From SSF14 sp037045585 (lineage in GTDB: Bacteria > Actinomycetota > Acidimicrobiia > Acidimicrobiales > Microtrichaceae), in contig JBAOIR010000004.1 in the NCBI GenBank assembly GCA_037045585.1, forward strand, positions 62,001 through 126,000: a stretch of DNA of 64,000 nt. Reading direction: 5' to 3'. Both the position numbers and the translations under genes were made by a program. Under the pieces are notes generated by a model. The model was not told the origin of the DNA, did no database searches, and saw only the letters and a list, made by a program, of their open reading frames with translations. The first letter of the stretch is position 1. Each line of letters opens with the position of its first letter. Shown in pieces: positions 7,496 through 16,553 of the stretch.

Positions 7496-9967
7496 TTGGC
7501 CGGACGTCATCGAACCAACGTCGCCCCTGCAGGGCTGACCGAACGTCGCCGCGGTGGTCGGCGCAAGATCGTCGCGTCGTCGGGTCGTCCTCGACGGGTC
7601 CGTTTGTTCGCGGTGCTGTTCCTCGCCGCCATCGCGGCCTCGACACTCGTGTGGGGTGCGTTCGGCACCGGTGCCGACAGCGACGCCCAGCTGGCGCAGC
7701 GCGAGTTGGTCGAACTGTCGGCCATTCGCCTGCAGGCGATGCGGGTCACGGAATTGGCGCACCTGGACCTGTTCCGCGCCGCCGGTGACGACGTGATCGA
7801 TCCTTCCCGCCTCCAGGCGGTGCTCGACACGTGGCAGGTGGACATGGCCGAGGTGGCTCGGCGCGTGCCGATAGCGCCGGCGTCGCCGCAGACGCGGGTC
7901 GCCGCCGAGCAGCTTCGCGACGTGATCTCGGTGGAGGTCGTACCGATCGCGGTCGGCGATCCCGTGTTGTCGGTCCGAACCCAGCTCCTGCCGGTGCAGA
8001 ACCGTCTCGTCGAGGGTGCGGGCCAGGACGGTCTGGCCGGTGTGGATGCGTCGGCCGATCGCGCCGCCGAGTACCTCTACGTGTTGGGGATCGCGACCGA
8101 CGTCGCCGTTGCCGCCGCCGCGAGCCGGCCGGATTCGTCGCCGGCGTGGACGTCGTTCGGGATCGCGATCCGAACGCTGGGTGGGGCGGGCGGCCTCGGT
8201 GTCCTGACTGCTGGCCCGCTGTCGGGATGGGTGGCCGGTCCGGGCGCAGGGGAGCGTCTGACCGATCTGATCGACCCACTGGTCGAGGACCTGGGGAGTC
8301 GGGCGCCGAGTCCCGACTACCTCGGGACCGTCGGCTGGTCGCTCGACCAGCTCGATCTGGTCCATGGTGTGGGGACGTCGATCGCGGCGGCGCCCATCGA
8401 AGCGGGGCTCTCCGGGTTGCTCGGCGGGATCGATCCCGGGCTCGTCACGTCCGTGCTCGGCGCGTTGACGCCGGCCGGCGGCGACGGCCCGCCGCTCGCG
8501 GTCGGCGGTGTGTTGGACGAAACCGAACGTCTGGTCGGGGAGATCACCCGCCTCGGCGCGAGCCAGTCGTCCGACCGGTCGCAGGCGCTCCACGACAGTG
8601 CCGCCGAGAGTCGCAACACGGCGACGCTGCTGCTGCTCATGGCGGCGGCCGTCGTCGGAGCGGCGGTGATCCTGCTCCTGCTGCTCGTGGTCGCAGCGCG
8701 GCGTGCGCAGCGGCGGAGCGAGCTCGACTCCCTCGAGGACGTCCTGACCGGGATGCTCAACCGCGGTGGACTCTTCTCGTCGCTCGTGGACCTCCGCGCC
8801 GACGACGGGATGTGGGTCGTCCTCGTCGACCTCGACCGGTTCAAACCGGTGAACGACAGCTACGGGCACGCGGTCGGCGACCTCCTCTTGGTGGCGGTGG
8901 CCGGTGAGCTCGAGTCGGCCGCCGCGCCGCTCGAGGGCCTCGTCGCCCGACTCGGCGGCGACGAGTTCGCGATCGTCCTCGGCGGGGCGACCGCTCATGA
9001 CGTCGACCTGGCGGTCGCCCGGATCATCGAACGCCTCGAAGTCGTCACCGTCGACGGGCGACGCATCGAGCTGGGGTGCAGCGTGGGTGTGGTGCACGGC
9101 GCGCCCGGGGTCGGCATCGATCAGCTGCTCACCGAGGCCGATCTCGCGATGTTCCGGGCCAAACGATCGGGCCGCGGGCGGTCGGTCCACTTCGACGAGG
9201 CGACCCGTGCCGCGCTGGCGAGCTTCCGTGACGGCACGATCGGGGACACGATCGACATCGGCGTCCGGTTGCAGCGCTCGTTGGTCGACCGTTCCATCGT
9301 CGGTGCCATGGTCGTGCCCCAAGTCCCGGTGGGCGGAGGCGACCCGATCGAGGGTTCGGAACTCCGACTCATCGCCGAGTTCGCCGGCCGCAGGTTCGGT
9401 CTGCTCGACGCGACGCTGGCCGGGATCGGCCGTTCCGGTCGGACGATCCCTCCGGCCGGGATCCGGCTCTGGTTCGAGGTGTCCGCGGTGGACGTCGTGA
9501 CCTACGGAGGGGTGGAGGCCCTGTGGGAGCGGTTGACCACCGTCGGACTGTCCGGCGCGCCGTTCGGCGTCGAACTGGTGGACGCCGGAACGCAGGATCC
9601 CGATGCCTTGGCGGCCGCCGTCGCCACCCTGCAGGAGCTCGGCGTGCACGTGGCGGTGTGGTCGACAGGTCCCGGGGCGGTCGCGTTGACCGGCCTGGTC
9701 CGGCTCGGCGCCGACCGCCTCGTGGTCGACCCGAGCGTTGTCGAAGCGATCCGAGGAGGCGACGTCGAATTGTCCCGCGCCGTTGGCTCGGTCACCGGGC
9801 TGGGCGCGGCGCTCGGATCCGAAGTGATCGCGACCGGCGTTCCGTCACTCGACGTGGCGCACACCCTCGTCGAGCTGGGGGTTGGCGTCGCGCAGGTGAT
9901 GGTCACCGAGCCGTGGGCGCCGAAGCGCCCGCTCAAGCGCGGTGACTCGGTCGTTGTGGACCGATAG
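7496..9967 (+). CDS. Membrane GGDEF protein with degenerate EAL domain
   Basis: The protein of about 820 residues has an N-terminal membrane segment (VRLFAVLFLAAIAASTLVWG), an extracytoplasmic sensor region of some 330 residues with no recognised domain, a second membrane helix (TATLLLLMAAAVVGAAVILL) and a diguanylate cyclase domain with intact GGDEF (RLGGDEFAIVLGG). The C-terminal part follows the shape of an EAL phosphodiesterase (LQELGVHVAVW, LGADRLVVDPSVV, VIATGVPSLD). It lacks the EAL signature and has VIATGVP where active enzymes have VxAEGVE, so it is probably inactive. The start is uncertain; TTG 7496 lies just after the hairpin, and GTG codons near 7600 are alternatives. Confidence 0.75.
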   Translation: MAGRHRTNVAPAGLTERRRGGRRKIVASSGRPRRVRLFAVLFLAAIAASTLVWGAFGTGADSDAQLAQRELVELSAIRLQAMRVTELAHLDLFRAAGDDVIDPSRLQAVLDTWQVDMAEVARRVPIAPASPQTRVAAEQLRDVISVEVVPIAVGDPVLSVRTQLLPVQNRLVEGAGQDGLAGVDASADRAAEYLYVLGIATDVAVAAAASRPDSSPAWTSFGIAIRTLGGAGGLGVLTAGPLSGWVAGPGAGERLTDLIDPLVEDLGSRAPSPDYLGTVGWSLDQLDLVHGVGTSIAAAPIEAGLSGLLGGIDPGLVTSVLGALTPAGGDGPPLAVGGVLDETERLVGEITRLGASQSSDRSQALHDSAAESRNTATLLLLMAAAVVGAAVILLLLLVVAARRAQRRSELDSLEDVLTGMLNRGGLFSSLVDLRADDGMWVVLVDLDRFKPVNDSYGHAVGDLLLVAVAGELESAAAPLEGLVARLGGDEFAIVLGGATAHDVDLAVARIIERLEVVTVDGRRIELGCSVGVVHGAPGVGIDQLLTEADLAMFRAKRSGRGRSVHFDEATRAALASFRDGTIGDTIDIGVRLQRSLVDRSIVGAMVVPQVPVGGGDPIEGSELRLIAEFAGRRFGLLDATLAGIGRSGRTIPPAGIRLWFEVSAVDVVTYGGVEALWERLTTVGLSGAPFGVELVDAGTQDPDALAAAVATLQELGVHVAVWSTGPGAVALTGLVRLGADRLVVDPSVVEAIRGGDVELSRAVGSVTGLGAALGSEVIATGVPSLDVAHTLVELGVGVAQVMVTEPWAPKRPLKRGDSVVVDR

Positions 9968-9986
9968 GACCTGACGTGGCGGTCGC

Positions 9987-11028
9987 TCAGGCGATCGGCG
10001 CGGAACCGTACTTCTGGCTGGCAGACAGGCCGAGGTCCTCGGCGGGGTAGCTGTCGCTCGGCGGGTAGAAGTCCTGGGAATCGACGACGCCCTCGGCGTA
10101 GAACTGCGACGCCCACTTGCGGAACTTGGTCACGGGGCCGTCGGTGTCGGCCAGCGCCGGGCGGGGCAGGTACGCCTTGTTCTCCCAGATCGGCTTGTCC
10201 TCGCGGACCTGCCGGTCGACCTCGGCGACGAACGCATCGCCGACCGTCGTGTCGAAGCCGGCGTCGCCGAGCTTGCGCACCGTGAAGCTGAACCGCATCT
10301 CGCAGTGCTCGTCGTCGATGGGTGTGTTGCAGCCCATGAGGATGGTGTCGACGATGCCGCCGAAGTGGACGACCGAGAGGCCGGGGCCGAACGAATCGGA
10401 GTTGATGTAACCGTCGACGACGCCGCGGGGTGTGGGGAACTTCTGGATCGACTTCATGCGGGCGATGGGGCCCTCGGTGTCGTACCCGGCGAGCTCCGGC
10501 ACTTCCTCGGTGTTGTGGACGTACCGGAAGTGGGCCGCGTCCACACCGTTCTCGGCGAGCTCCTGCCACGGCGCCGCGACCTGGTAGATGCGGGTGACCA
10601 TCTCGGTGAACTGGTCGGGATCGTTGAACTCGGGGACGATCGGGATCTCCCACATCGGCTCGGCGCCGTCGGGGTGGTACCAGGTCATGATGAGGCCGTT
10701 GCGCTCGATCGTGGGGAACGTGCGGAGCTTGCCCTTGGCGTTGGTGCGCTTGCTGTACGGGATGAGCGTGTTGGCACCCTGCGCGTCGAAACGCCAGCCG
10801 TGGAACGGGCAGGCGATCTCGCAGTCGAGGACCTTGCCGCCGTGGCCCAGGTGGGCGCCGAGGTGAGGGCAAGAACGCGTCCTGGACGTGGACGCCGCCG
10901 TCCTCGTCGCGCCAGAGCACGAGGTGCTTGCCGAAGTAGCGGAGCGGCTTGGTCTCGCCGACGGCGACGTCGGTCGCCCACCCAACCTGGAACCAGCCGT
11001 AGGGGACGGGGAACGGTGAACGCTTCAT
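9987..11028 (-). CDS. kshA: Rieske oxygenase, 3-ketosteroid 9-alpha-hydroxylase (KshA)-like (frameshifted)
   Basis: The protein starts MKRSPFPVPYGWFQVGWATD at 11028 and carries CPHLGAHLGHGG and CPFHGW, the two halves of the Rieske [2Fe-2S] site. Further on, NGVDAAHFRYVH supplies the iron-binding histidines. The KshA-like features are TKPLRYFG, IPYSKRTNAKGKLRTFP and the WxxHPDG motif. KshA hydroxylates C9 of 3-ketosteroids, opening ring B, and needs a KshB-type reductase. One extra T in a ttctt stretch near 10870 splits the gene; removing it restores DAFCPHLGAHLG. A KstR-like box lies 42 bases upstream of the start. It could be another steroid Rieske enzyme, since these paralogues are alike. 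Confidence 0.75.
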
Positions 11029-11070
11029 GGCAGACCTCGCCTCGTTGATCGCGTCAGAACGACGAAAAAA

Positions 11071-11086
11071 CTAGAACGTGTTCTAG
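11071..11086. promoter_or_regulatory. KstR-like operator upstream of the Rieske oxygenase
   Basis: The sequence ctagaacgtgttctag fits TNNAACNNGTTNNA exactly and is palindromic except for its two central bases. It is 42 bases from the oxygenase start, where a repressor site would be expected. Confidence 0.8.
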
Positions 11087-11125
11087 TATAGCGACGCCGC
11101 CTTCACCGTCAATCTCCGGCCGGCG

Positions 11126-12034
11126 TCACCCGCAGGCGGCCGTGATCACCGGGTACGGATTGATCGGACGCCCGTCCAGCGGCCGGATCTCCAGGTGGAG
11201 GTGCGGGGCGCCACCCTTGGCGTCACCCGTGTTGCCGACGTAGCCGATGATGTCACCGGCAGCGACCTTGCCGCCCTTGGCGGTCTTCGACAGGTGCGCC
11301 GAGTAGTACTGCCAGCCGTTCGACCCCTTCAGCGTGACGAACTTGCCCGACACGTTGGACGACCCAGAGGTCACCTTGCCATCGGTCGGGGCCAGGATCG
11401 GGGTCCCGGCCGGTGCCATCATGTCGATCCCCTCGTGGAACCGGGCGCCGTCGGCGCGGGGGAAGCCCCAGTCGAACGCGTAGGTCGAGCCGGCAACCGG
11501 ACAGACCATTCCCGGCGTCAGCCCGCCGCTGATCGTCAGCACCTGTCCGATCCGGATCTGATTCGCCGACTTCAACTGGTTGGCGACGACGATTCCATCG
11601 GTGGTGGTGCTGTGACGCTTGGCGATCCGGGCGACGGTGTCGCCGGCGACCACGGTGTACGTCGACGTCGGACCGGACCCCGAGGGCGGTCTCATTCGCC
11701 CCGGGTTCGGCTCGTCGAGCAAGAGGCGGGCCCCGGCGTACACGGTGTCCTTGGTCATACCGTTGGCGCTGCGGATCTGTGCGACCGCGATGCCGTACGT
11801 CTTCGCGATGCCCTTCAGTCCTTCGCCGGGGGCGACGACGTGATACCGCAGGCCGCTCAGGCGCCCGCTGTCGACGACCTTGGCGGCAGCGCGGGGCGCG
11901 GCGCCGGCCGGTCGGGCGGGCCACGAGGCGAGGGCGAAGGACGTCAGGGTCATGGCGACCACAACGAGGAGGCGATGGCGGTTCCGGGCGGACCCGAAGC
12001 GGCCGGTGGGCTGGGGGAGCAGTGTTGCCGGCAT
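11126..12034 (-). CDS. Secreted LysM-M23 peptidoglycan endopeptidase
   Basis: The 302-residue exported protein has a signal sequence (LLVVVAMTLTSFALASWPARPAGAA), two LysM modules (YHVVAPGEGLKGIAKTYGI and YTVVAGDTVARIAKRH) and a C-terminal M23 (LytM) domain. The zinc ligands are visible as HEGID and HLHLE. LysM modules bind the glycan and M23 enzymes cut the peptide stem or cross-bridge, so the likely role is wall remodelling during growth or division. It sits alone between the Rieske gene and the amidohydrolase; linkage to steroid catabolism is unlikely. Confidence 0.9.
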   Translation of the reverse strand: MPATLLPQPTGRFGSARNRHRLLVVVAMTLTSFALASWPARPAGAAPRAAAKVVDSGRLSGLRYHVVAPGEGLKGIAKTYGIAVAQIRSANGMTKDTVYAGARLLLDEPNPGRMRPPSGSGPTSTYTVVAGDTVARIAKRHSTTTDGIVVANQLKSANQIRIGQVLTISGGLTPGMVCPVAGSTYAFDWGFPRADGARFHEGIDMMAPAGTPILAPTDGKVTSGSSNVSGKFVTLKGSNGWQYYSAHLSKTAKGGKVAAGDIIGYVGNTGDAKGGAPHLHLEIRPLDGRPINPYPVITAACG

Positions 12035-12135
12035 ACCGCCCCATCGGCCCCGGTTCGACGGAGATGAGTCGTTCGGCCCAGTTCGCTGTGCTCACTGGCC
12101 CGATCGGGGGGGGGTAGCCACCCGGGCCCGGGCGC

Positions 12136-13002
12136 TTACAGGTTGAAGACCCGCTTCGCGTTCTCGCGGAGGAACTTCGGCCAGACCTCGTCCTTGAAGC
12201 CGACGTTCGGCATCTCGCTGAAGATGCGGTCGAGCGACAGGCCCATCGGGAAGTACCCGGCGTACATGATCTTGTCCGCGCCGCGGGTGTTGGCGAAGCG
12301 GATGATCTCCTCGGGGTAGTGCTTCGGGGCGAACGCCGAGGTGGAGTAGTAGAGGTTCGGCCACTTGAGCATCAGTTTCACGGCCAGGTCGGTCCACGGG
12401 TCGGCGCCGTGGCGCATCACGAACTTGAGCTCGGGGAAGAACCAGCACACCTCGTCGATCAGCTCGACGTGCTGGGGCATCATCGGGACCCGGGGGCCGG
12501 GAACGCCCACGCAGCAGAGCACGGGGATGTCGAGCTCGCAGGCCTTGGCGTACACCGGGTACATGCGCTTGTCGTTGATCGGGACACCGGGGTTGCAGCC
12601 GGCGGGGAAGAGCGTGATCGCCTTGAGGTCGACCCGTTGGGACGCCTCGTTGATCTTGTGGATGGCCTTCATGCCCTCGTTGGGGTCGACGGCGAGGCCG
12701 GCAACGAACCGGTCGGGGTGGTCGATGCAGGCGTCGAGCTGGATGCCGCCGGCCAGGTTGATGCCGATGAGCGCCTTCTCGATGCCGTGCTTGTTGAGCT
12801 GGTCGATCGTGTACTCGACCATGTCGCCCTCGGTCGGGTCCTCCGGCACCTCCTTGAACATGTACTGCGCCGGGAACTTGAAGGTGGCCGACTCGGCATC
12901 GCGGAGGTTCGGTTTCAGGAAGTCGTACCACCCTTCCTTCTTGCCGGGATCAGGGATCCCCAGCATGAGGTCGATCACTCCGATGTCAGTAGGCATACCC
13001 AT
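12136..13002 (-). CDS. Amidohydrolase-2 family metal-dependent hydrolase, KstR-linked
   Basis: The 288-residue TIM-barrel protein of the amidohydrolase-2 family (ACMSD-like) begins MGMPTDIGVIDLMLGIP. Features are a DHPDRFVAGLAVDPNEG segment, the hydrophobic ITLFPAGCNPGVPINDKRMYPVY and a late MRHGADPW. The usual N-terminal HxH metal site reads IDLMLG, so metal binding may be altered. Such proteins occur in steroid and aromatic catabolic clusters, where they decarboxylate or hydrolyse ring-cleavage products. A KstR-like palindrome lies 10 bases upstream of the start, which argues for steroid-responsive expression. ATG 12996 is an alternative start. Confidence 0.75.
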   Translation of the reverse strand: MGMPTDIGVIDLMLGIPDPGKKEGWYDFLKPNLRDAESATFKFPAQYMFKEVPEDPTEGDMVEYTIDQLNKHGIEKALIGINLAGGIQLDACIDHPDRFVAGLAVDPNEGMKAIHKINEASQRVDLKAITLFPAGCNPGVPINDKRMYPVYAKACELDIPVLCCVGVPGPRVPMMPQHVELIDEVCWFFPELKFVMRHGADPWTDLAVKLMLKWPNLYYSTSAFAPKHYPEEIIRFANTRGADKIMYAGYFPMGLSLDRIFSEMPNVGFKDEVWPKFLRENAKRVFNL

Positions 13003-13011
13003 GCCCGAAAT

Positions 13012-13027
13012 CTAGAACAAGTTCTAG
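13012..13027. promoter_or_regulatory. KstR-like operator overlapping the amidohydrolase leader
   Basis: The sequence ctagaacaagttctag fits TNNAACNNGTTNNA exactly and lies 10 bases before the amidohydrolase start. A site this close suggests a short or leaderless transcript with the operator over the promoter. Confidence 0.8.
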
Positions 13028-13071
13028 TTGGGTGTCAGGAGTGCCCGACCGGGATCGTCAAGAGGGGTTCG

Positions 13072-14181
13072 TCAGGAGCGCCGCCCGTGACTGGCGATTC
13101 CCGACACGCGGCGGGCCTCGCGGAGGAAGTTCCGGTCGACGCCGTTGGTCAGGTAGCAGACCGACAGGCCCGTCTCGGGGTCCGCCCAGCAGATCTGCCC
13201 GGCCGCGCCGTTGTGACCGAAGGCCCGCGCCGAGACGTTGTGCCCCATCCCGCGGAAGGACGACGTGCCGTCGTCGCCAGCGGCGATCAGGCCGAGCGTA
13301 CGGTTCGCCGGCGTGCGAAGGATCGGGTCGGGGAGGGTCGTGCGGATGTGGCCGGTGGCGTCGGCGAGGACGTCGGCGTCCCACAGGCCACCGGGATTGT
13401 GGAGGAACGCCTGGTAGAGCAGGGCCATGTCGGCGGCCGTCGAGATGCCGCCGCCACCCGGAACGCCGACGGCGCGGTTCGCCGGGTCGTTGAACATCAG
13501 CAGCGCCTCCGGCGTGACCTCGCCGAGGTCGTACTCGCGGACGCCGAACACCGACTCGAGCTCGTCGGGCGACGGGCCGGTGCCCGATGCCACGAGGTCG
13601 GCGATGTCGCCCTGATCCTCTGCGGCGACGCCGAGCGCGAGGCGCCGGAGGCCGAGCGGGCCGATGACACGCTCACGGACCGACGCCCGGTAGTCCTTGC
13701 CGTCGACCCGCTCGATGACCTCGGCCAGGACCCAGTGGGCGGAGGTCGGGTGGTACTCGAACCGCGTCCCGGGGGCCCAGTTGCAGCGCCACGCGGCCAT
13801 GCGTTCGATGCGCTGGTCGCGGTCAGCCCAGTCCGGCGGCCCGAGCGGCGCCCGAGGGAACCCGCTGGTGTGCGTCATGACCTGCTCCACGGTGATTGCA
13901 CCCTTGTCGTTGGCGGCGAACTCGGGAACGTGGTGGGCGATGGTGTCGTCGATCGACACCGAACCCTCGGCGATCAGCTGCCACATGACGGCGGCGATGA
14001 GCGCTTTCGTCTGGCTGAAGACCACGTAGCGGGTGTCGGTGGTCGCCGTACCGAACGCCTCGGCGGCCACGATCTCACCGTCGAGTCCCACGGCGATCTG
14101 GCACGACGGCAGGACCCCGTCGTCGACCTCCTTGCGGGCTCGGTCGAGCAGGGCGGCGAGGCGTTCGGCGTTGAGCGGCAT
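13072..14181 (-). CDS. Beta-lactamase-fold serine hydrolase (class C/EstB type)
   Basis: The 369-residue protein starts at ATG 14181 (MPLNAERLAALLDRARKEV) and shows the SxxK catalytic motif (SQTK), a YHPTS tyrosine motif and a HNG triad near the C-terminus (GHNGAAGQICW). No signal peptide is evident, so it is probably a cytoplasmic esterase or lactonase rather than an antibiotic-degrading lactamase. Class C-fold esterases are common in steroid catabolic loci of actinobacteria. The gene is divergent from an SDR with only 57 bases between starts, so the promoters must overlap. Confidence 0.85.
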   Translation of the reverse strand: MPLNAERLAALLDRARKEVDDGVLPSCQIAVGLDGEIVAAEAFGTATTDTRYVVFSQTKALIAAVMWQLIAEGSVSIDDTIAHHVPEFAANDKGAITVEQVMTHTSGFPRAPLGPPDWADRDQRIERMAAWRCNWAPGTRFEYHPTSAHWVLAEVIERVDGKDYRASVRERVIGPLGLRRLALGVAAEDQGDIADLVASGTGPSPDELESVFGVREYDLGEVTPEALLMFNDPANRAVGVPGGGGISTAADMALLYQAFLHNPGGLWDADVLADATGHIRTTLPDPILRTPANRTLGLIAAGDDGTSSFRGMGHNVSARAFGHNGAAGQICWADPETGLSVCYLTNGVDRNFLREARRVSGIASHGRRS

Positions 14182-14238
14182 GGGCCGACGATATCGTTCG
14201 GCCCGTCGCTCGGGCGCGGGCGACGAAAGGGGGAAGTC

Positions 14239-15001
14239 ATGCAGCAGTTCGACCTGACGGGCCGAGTAGTGGTGGTGACCGGCGGCAACGGCGGCATCGG
14301 TCTCGGTATGGCCCGGTCGCTCGCCGAAGCCGGCGCCGACGTCGCCATCTGGGCGCGCAACACCGACAAGAACGCTGCCGACGGCGGACGAGGTGCGCTC
14401 GGTTGGCGTCCGGTGTGAGGCGATGTCGTGCGACGTCGCCGTCCCCGCCGACGTGGACGCCGCGATGGCGGCGACGCTGGCGACGTTCGGCAAGGTCGAC
14501 TCGATGTTCGCGAACGCCGGAGTCAGCGGCGGTGCGCCCTTCCTCGACCAGACGCTCGACGGGTGGCGGGCGGTCACCTCCGTCAACCTCGACGGGGCGT
14601 TCCTCACGCTGCAGGCGGCGGCGCGTCACCTCGTCGAACGGGGCGAGGGCGGTTCGCTCGTTGCCGTAGCGTCGACGTCGGCCATCCACGGGGCGCCGGC
14701 GAACGAGGCCTACTCGGCATCCAAGGCCGGTGTCGTCTCGTTGATGCGGGGCCTCGCTGTCGAGTTTGCCCGGCACCGCATCCGTGCCAACTCGCTCATC
14801 CCGGGCTGGACCGAGACCGACCTCACCCAACCGTTGCTGGGGTGGGAGAAGTTCATGGCGGCGACCACCGCCCGGACACCCGTGCGACGGTGGGGACTGC
14901 CCTCCGACATGGGGCCCGTGGCCGTCTTCCTGGCGGACCCGACCCTCACGTTCCACACCGGTGACTGCGTCGTTGTCGACGGCGGTTACACCGTCTTCTG
15001 A
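14239..15001 (+). CDS. SDR family oxidoreductase (frameshifted)
   Basis: This is a classical short-chain dehydrogenase starting at ATG 14239 after a gaaagggggaag ribosome site. The N-terminal part carries TGGNGGIGLGMA. From about 14380 the correct continuation is in another frame (RSVGVRCEAMSCDV, NAGVSGG, YSASK, DGGYTVF). The stitched protein is about 254 residues, normal for the family, so one base is probably wrong near 14380. The substrate is unknown; the surrounding steroid and acyl-CoA genes suggest a hydroxy-steroid or hydroxyacyl-CoA. Confidence 0.8.
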
Positions 15002-15080
15002 TCCGGTGGCGCAGCGATTCACCCCACCCCCGCTCGGGTTAGAGTGACCGCCGAACGCTCGCAGACATGAGGGGTGCAGC

Positions 15081-15275
15081 ATGAAGGTTGTCGTCGACTA
15101 CGACGTGTGTGAGTCCAACGCGGTGTGCATGGCCGTGGTGCCCGAGGTGTTCGAGGTGCGCGACGACGACTTCCTGTACGTCCTCGAGGAGCACCCGGGC
15201 GAGGAACTCCGCGCCAAGGTCGAAGAGGCAGTGAAGCGCTGCCCCAAGCAGGCCATCTCCATCGAAGAGGACTGA
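15081..15275 (+). CDS. P450-type 3Fe-4S ferredoxin
   Basis: The 64-residue ferredoxin (MKVVVDYDVCESNAVC) has the C-x5-C...CP pattern of single-cluster ferredoxins, which carry a 3Fe-4S cluster and reduce cytochromes P450. The final cysteine is in RCPKQAI. It is preceded by gaggggtgcag and followed 6 bases later by a ferredoxin reductase gene, giving a complete electron supply chain. The terminal oxygenase is not adjacent; a P450 elsewhere is the likely partner. Confidence 0.9.
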   Translation: MKVVVDYDVCESNAVCMAVVPEVFEVRDDDFLYVLEEHPGEELRAKVEEAVKRCPKQAISIEED

Positions 15276-15281
15276 CCGCCG

Positions 15282-16553
15282 TTGTCCCTCGACCTCGACC
15301 GCGTCGTCATCGTCGGTGGGTCGCTGGCGGGGTTCACGGCTGCGGCCACGCTGCGGGGCGAAGGGTGGGACGGCGACCTGATCGTCGTCGAGGCATCGGC
15401 GACGATGCCCGCTGATCGCCCGCCGCTGTCCAAGCAGGTCCTCGCCGGCACGACCTCGCCGGCCGACGCCGTATCGGCGCTGGCCGCACGCATCGATGGC
15501 CTCGACGTCGACGTCAGGCTCGGTCATCGCGTCGCCGGTGCCGGTTTCGCTGCCGACGACCTGCGCCTCAAGTTCTTCAACGACCACGAGATCACCGCCG
15601 ACGCGATCATCGTGGCGACCGGTTCGGCCGCCCGGTGGCCGTCGGGGTTCCTCGTCGAGACCGACGAATCGACCGCCAACGAGCCGAAGTTCCGGCCGTC
15701 GCTGACCGGGGTCCACGTCGTGCGGGACCTCCCTGACGCCGAGGCGCTCAAAGCCGACCTCGACGCCGGCCCCCAACGTCTCGTCGTGATCGGCGCCGGG
15801 TTCATCGGGGCCGAGGTCGCGGCCACGGCCCGTGCCGCAGGCATCGACGTCACGATCGTCGAGTTCGCACCGTTGCCGCTGGCCCGCGTGTTCGGTGGCC
15901 TCGTCGGTGAGTTCATCGCGCAGCTGCACCGCGATGAGGGCGTCGACCTCCGTCTCGGCGTGGGGCTCGACCAGATCGTCGGTGGGGCCGACGGTCGCGT
16001 CGCCGGGGTCACCCTGACCGATGGCTCTGCCCTCGACTGCGATCTCCTGGTGCTCGGCCTCGGCGCCGCGCCCGACCTCGAGTGGGCCATCGGATCGGGC
16101 CTGACGATCGACAACGGCGTCGTCTGCGACGACACGTTGTGGGCCGGACCGGGGGTGGTCGCCGCCGGTGACGTCGCCAACTGGCACAACCCCCTGTTCG
16201 GCGAACGCATCCGCGTCGAACACTGGGAGAACGCCATCGAACAGGGCGAGGCCGCGGCGAAGCGGCTCCTGGCCGCTCGTGACGACGTGCCGGGCGTGCC
16301 GTTCGCCTCGGTGCCGTGGTTCTGGTCCGATCAGTACGACGTCAAGATCCAGATGGCCGGGCGCCCCGCCGCCGACGACGAGATCGTGCTCATCGACGGC
16401 GATCCGGCCGAACGCCGGTTCGCGGTGGCCTTTCGTCGCGGCGACCGGTGCACCGGCGTGTTCGCGGCGAACCGGCCCCGCATCGCGGTGGTGGCCCGTA
16501 TGCGCATGAGGGAGTCGCTCGACTGGTCCCACGTCGTGCCGACCGCCTCGTGA
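15282..16553 (+). CDS. FAD-dependent ferredoxin reductase
   Basis: The 423-residue protein begins at TTG 15282. It has an FAD-binding VIVGGSLAGFTAA, a DRPPLSKQVL segment typical of oxygenase-linked reductases, an NAD-binding VIGAGFIGAEVA and AAGDVANW. A C-terminal reductase domain follows (EHWENAIEQGEAAAK, VPWFWSDQYDVKIQ). It is of the putidaredoxin reductase/rubredoxin reductase type and would pass electrons from NAD(P)H to the ferredoxin immediately upstream. Its stop overlaps the GTG start of the YhhN gene. Confidence 0.9.
   Translation: MSLDLDRVVIVGGSLAGFTAAATLRGEGWDGDLIVVEASATMPADRPPLSKQVLAGTTSPADAVSALAARIDGLDVDVRLGHRVAGAGFAADDLRLKFFNDHEITADAIIVATGSAARWPSGFLVETDESTANEPKFRPSLTGVHVVRDLPDAEALKADLDAGPQRLVVIGAGFIGAEVAATARAAGIDVTIVEFAPLPLARVFGGLVGEFIAQLHRDEGVDLRLGVGLDQIVGGADGRVAGVTLTDGSALDCDLLVLGLGAAPDLEWAIGSGLTIDNGVVCDDTLWAGPGVVAAGDVANWHNPLFGERIRVEHWENAIEQGEAAAKRLLAARDDVPGVPFASVPWFWSDQYDVKIQMAGRPAADDEIVLIDGDPAERRFAVAFRRGDRCTGVFAANRPRIAVVARMRMRESLDWSHVVPTAS

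Noticed and set aside
11195..12067. Long plus-strand ORF opposite the M23 peptidase
   Set aside because: It has no family motifs. The minus strand shows clear LysM and M23 signatures, so the plus frame is a GC-rich shadow.
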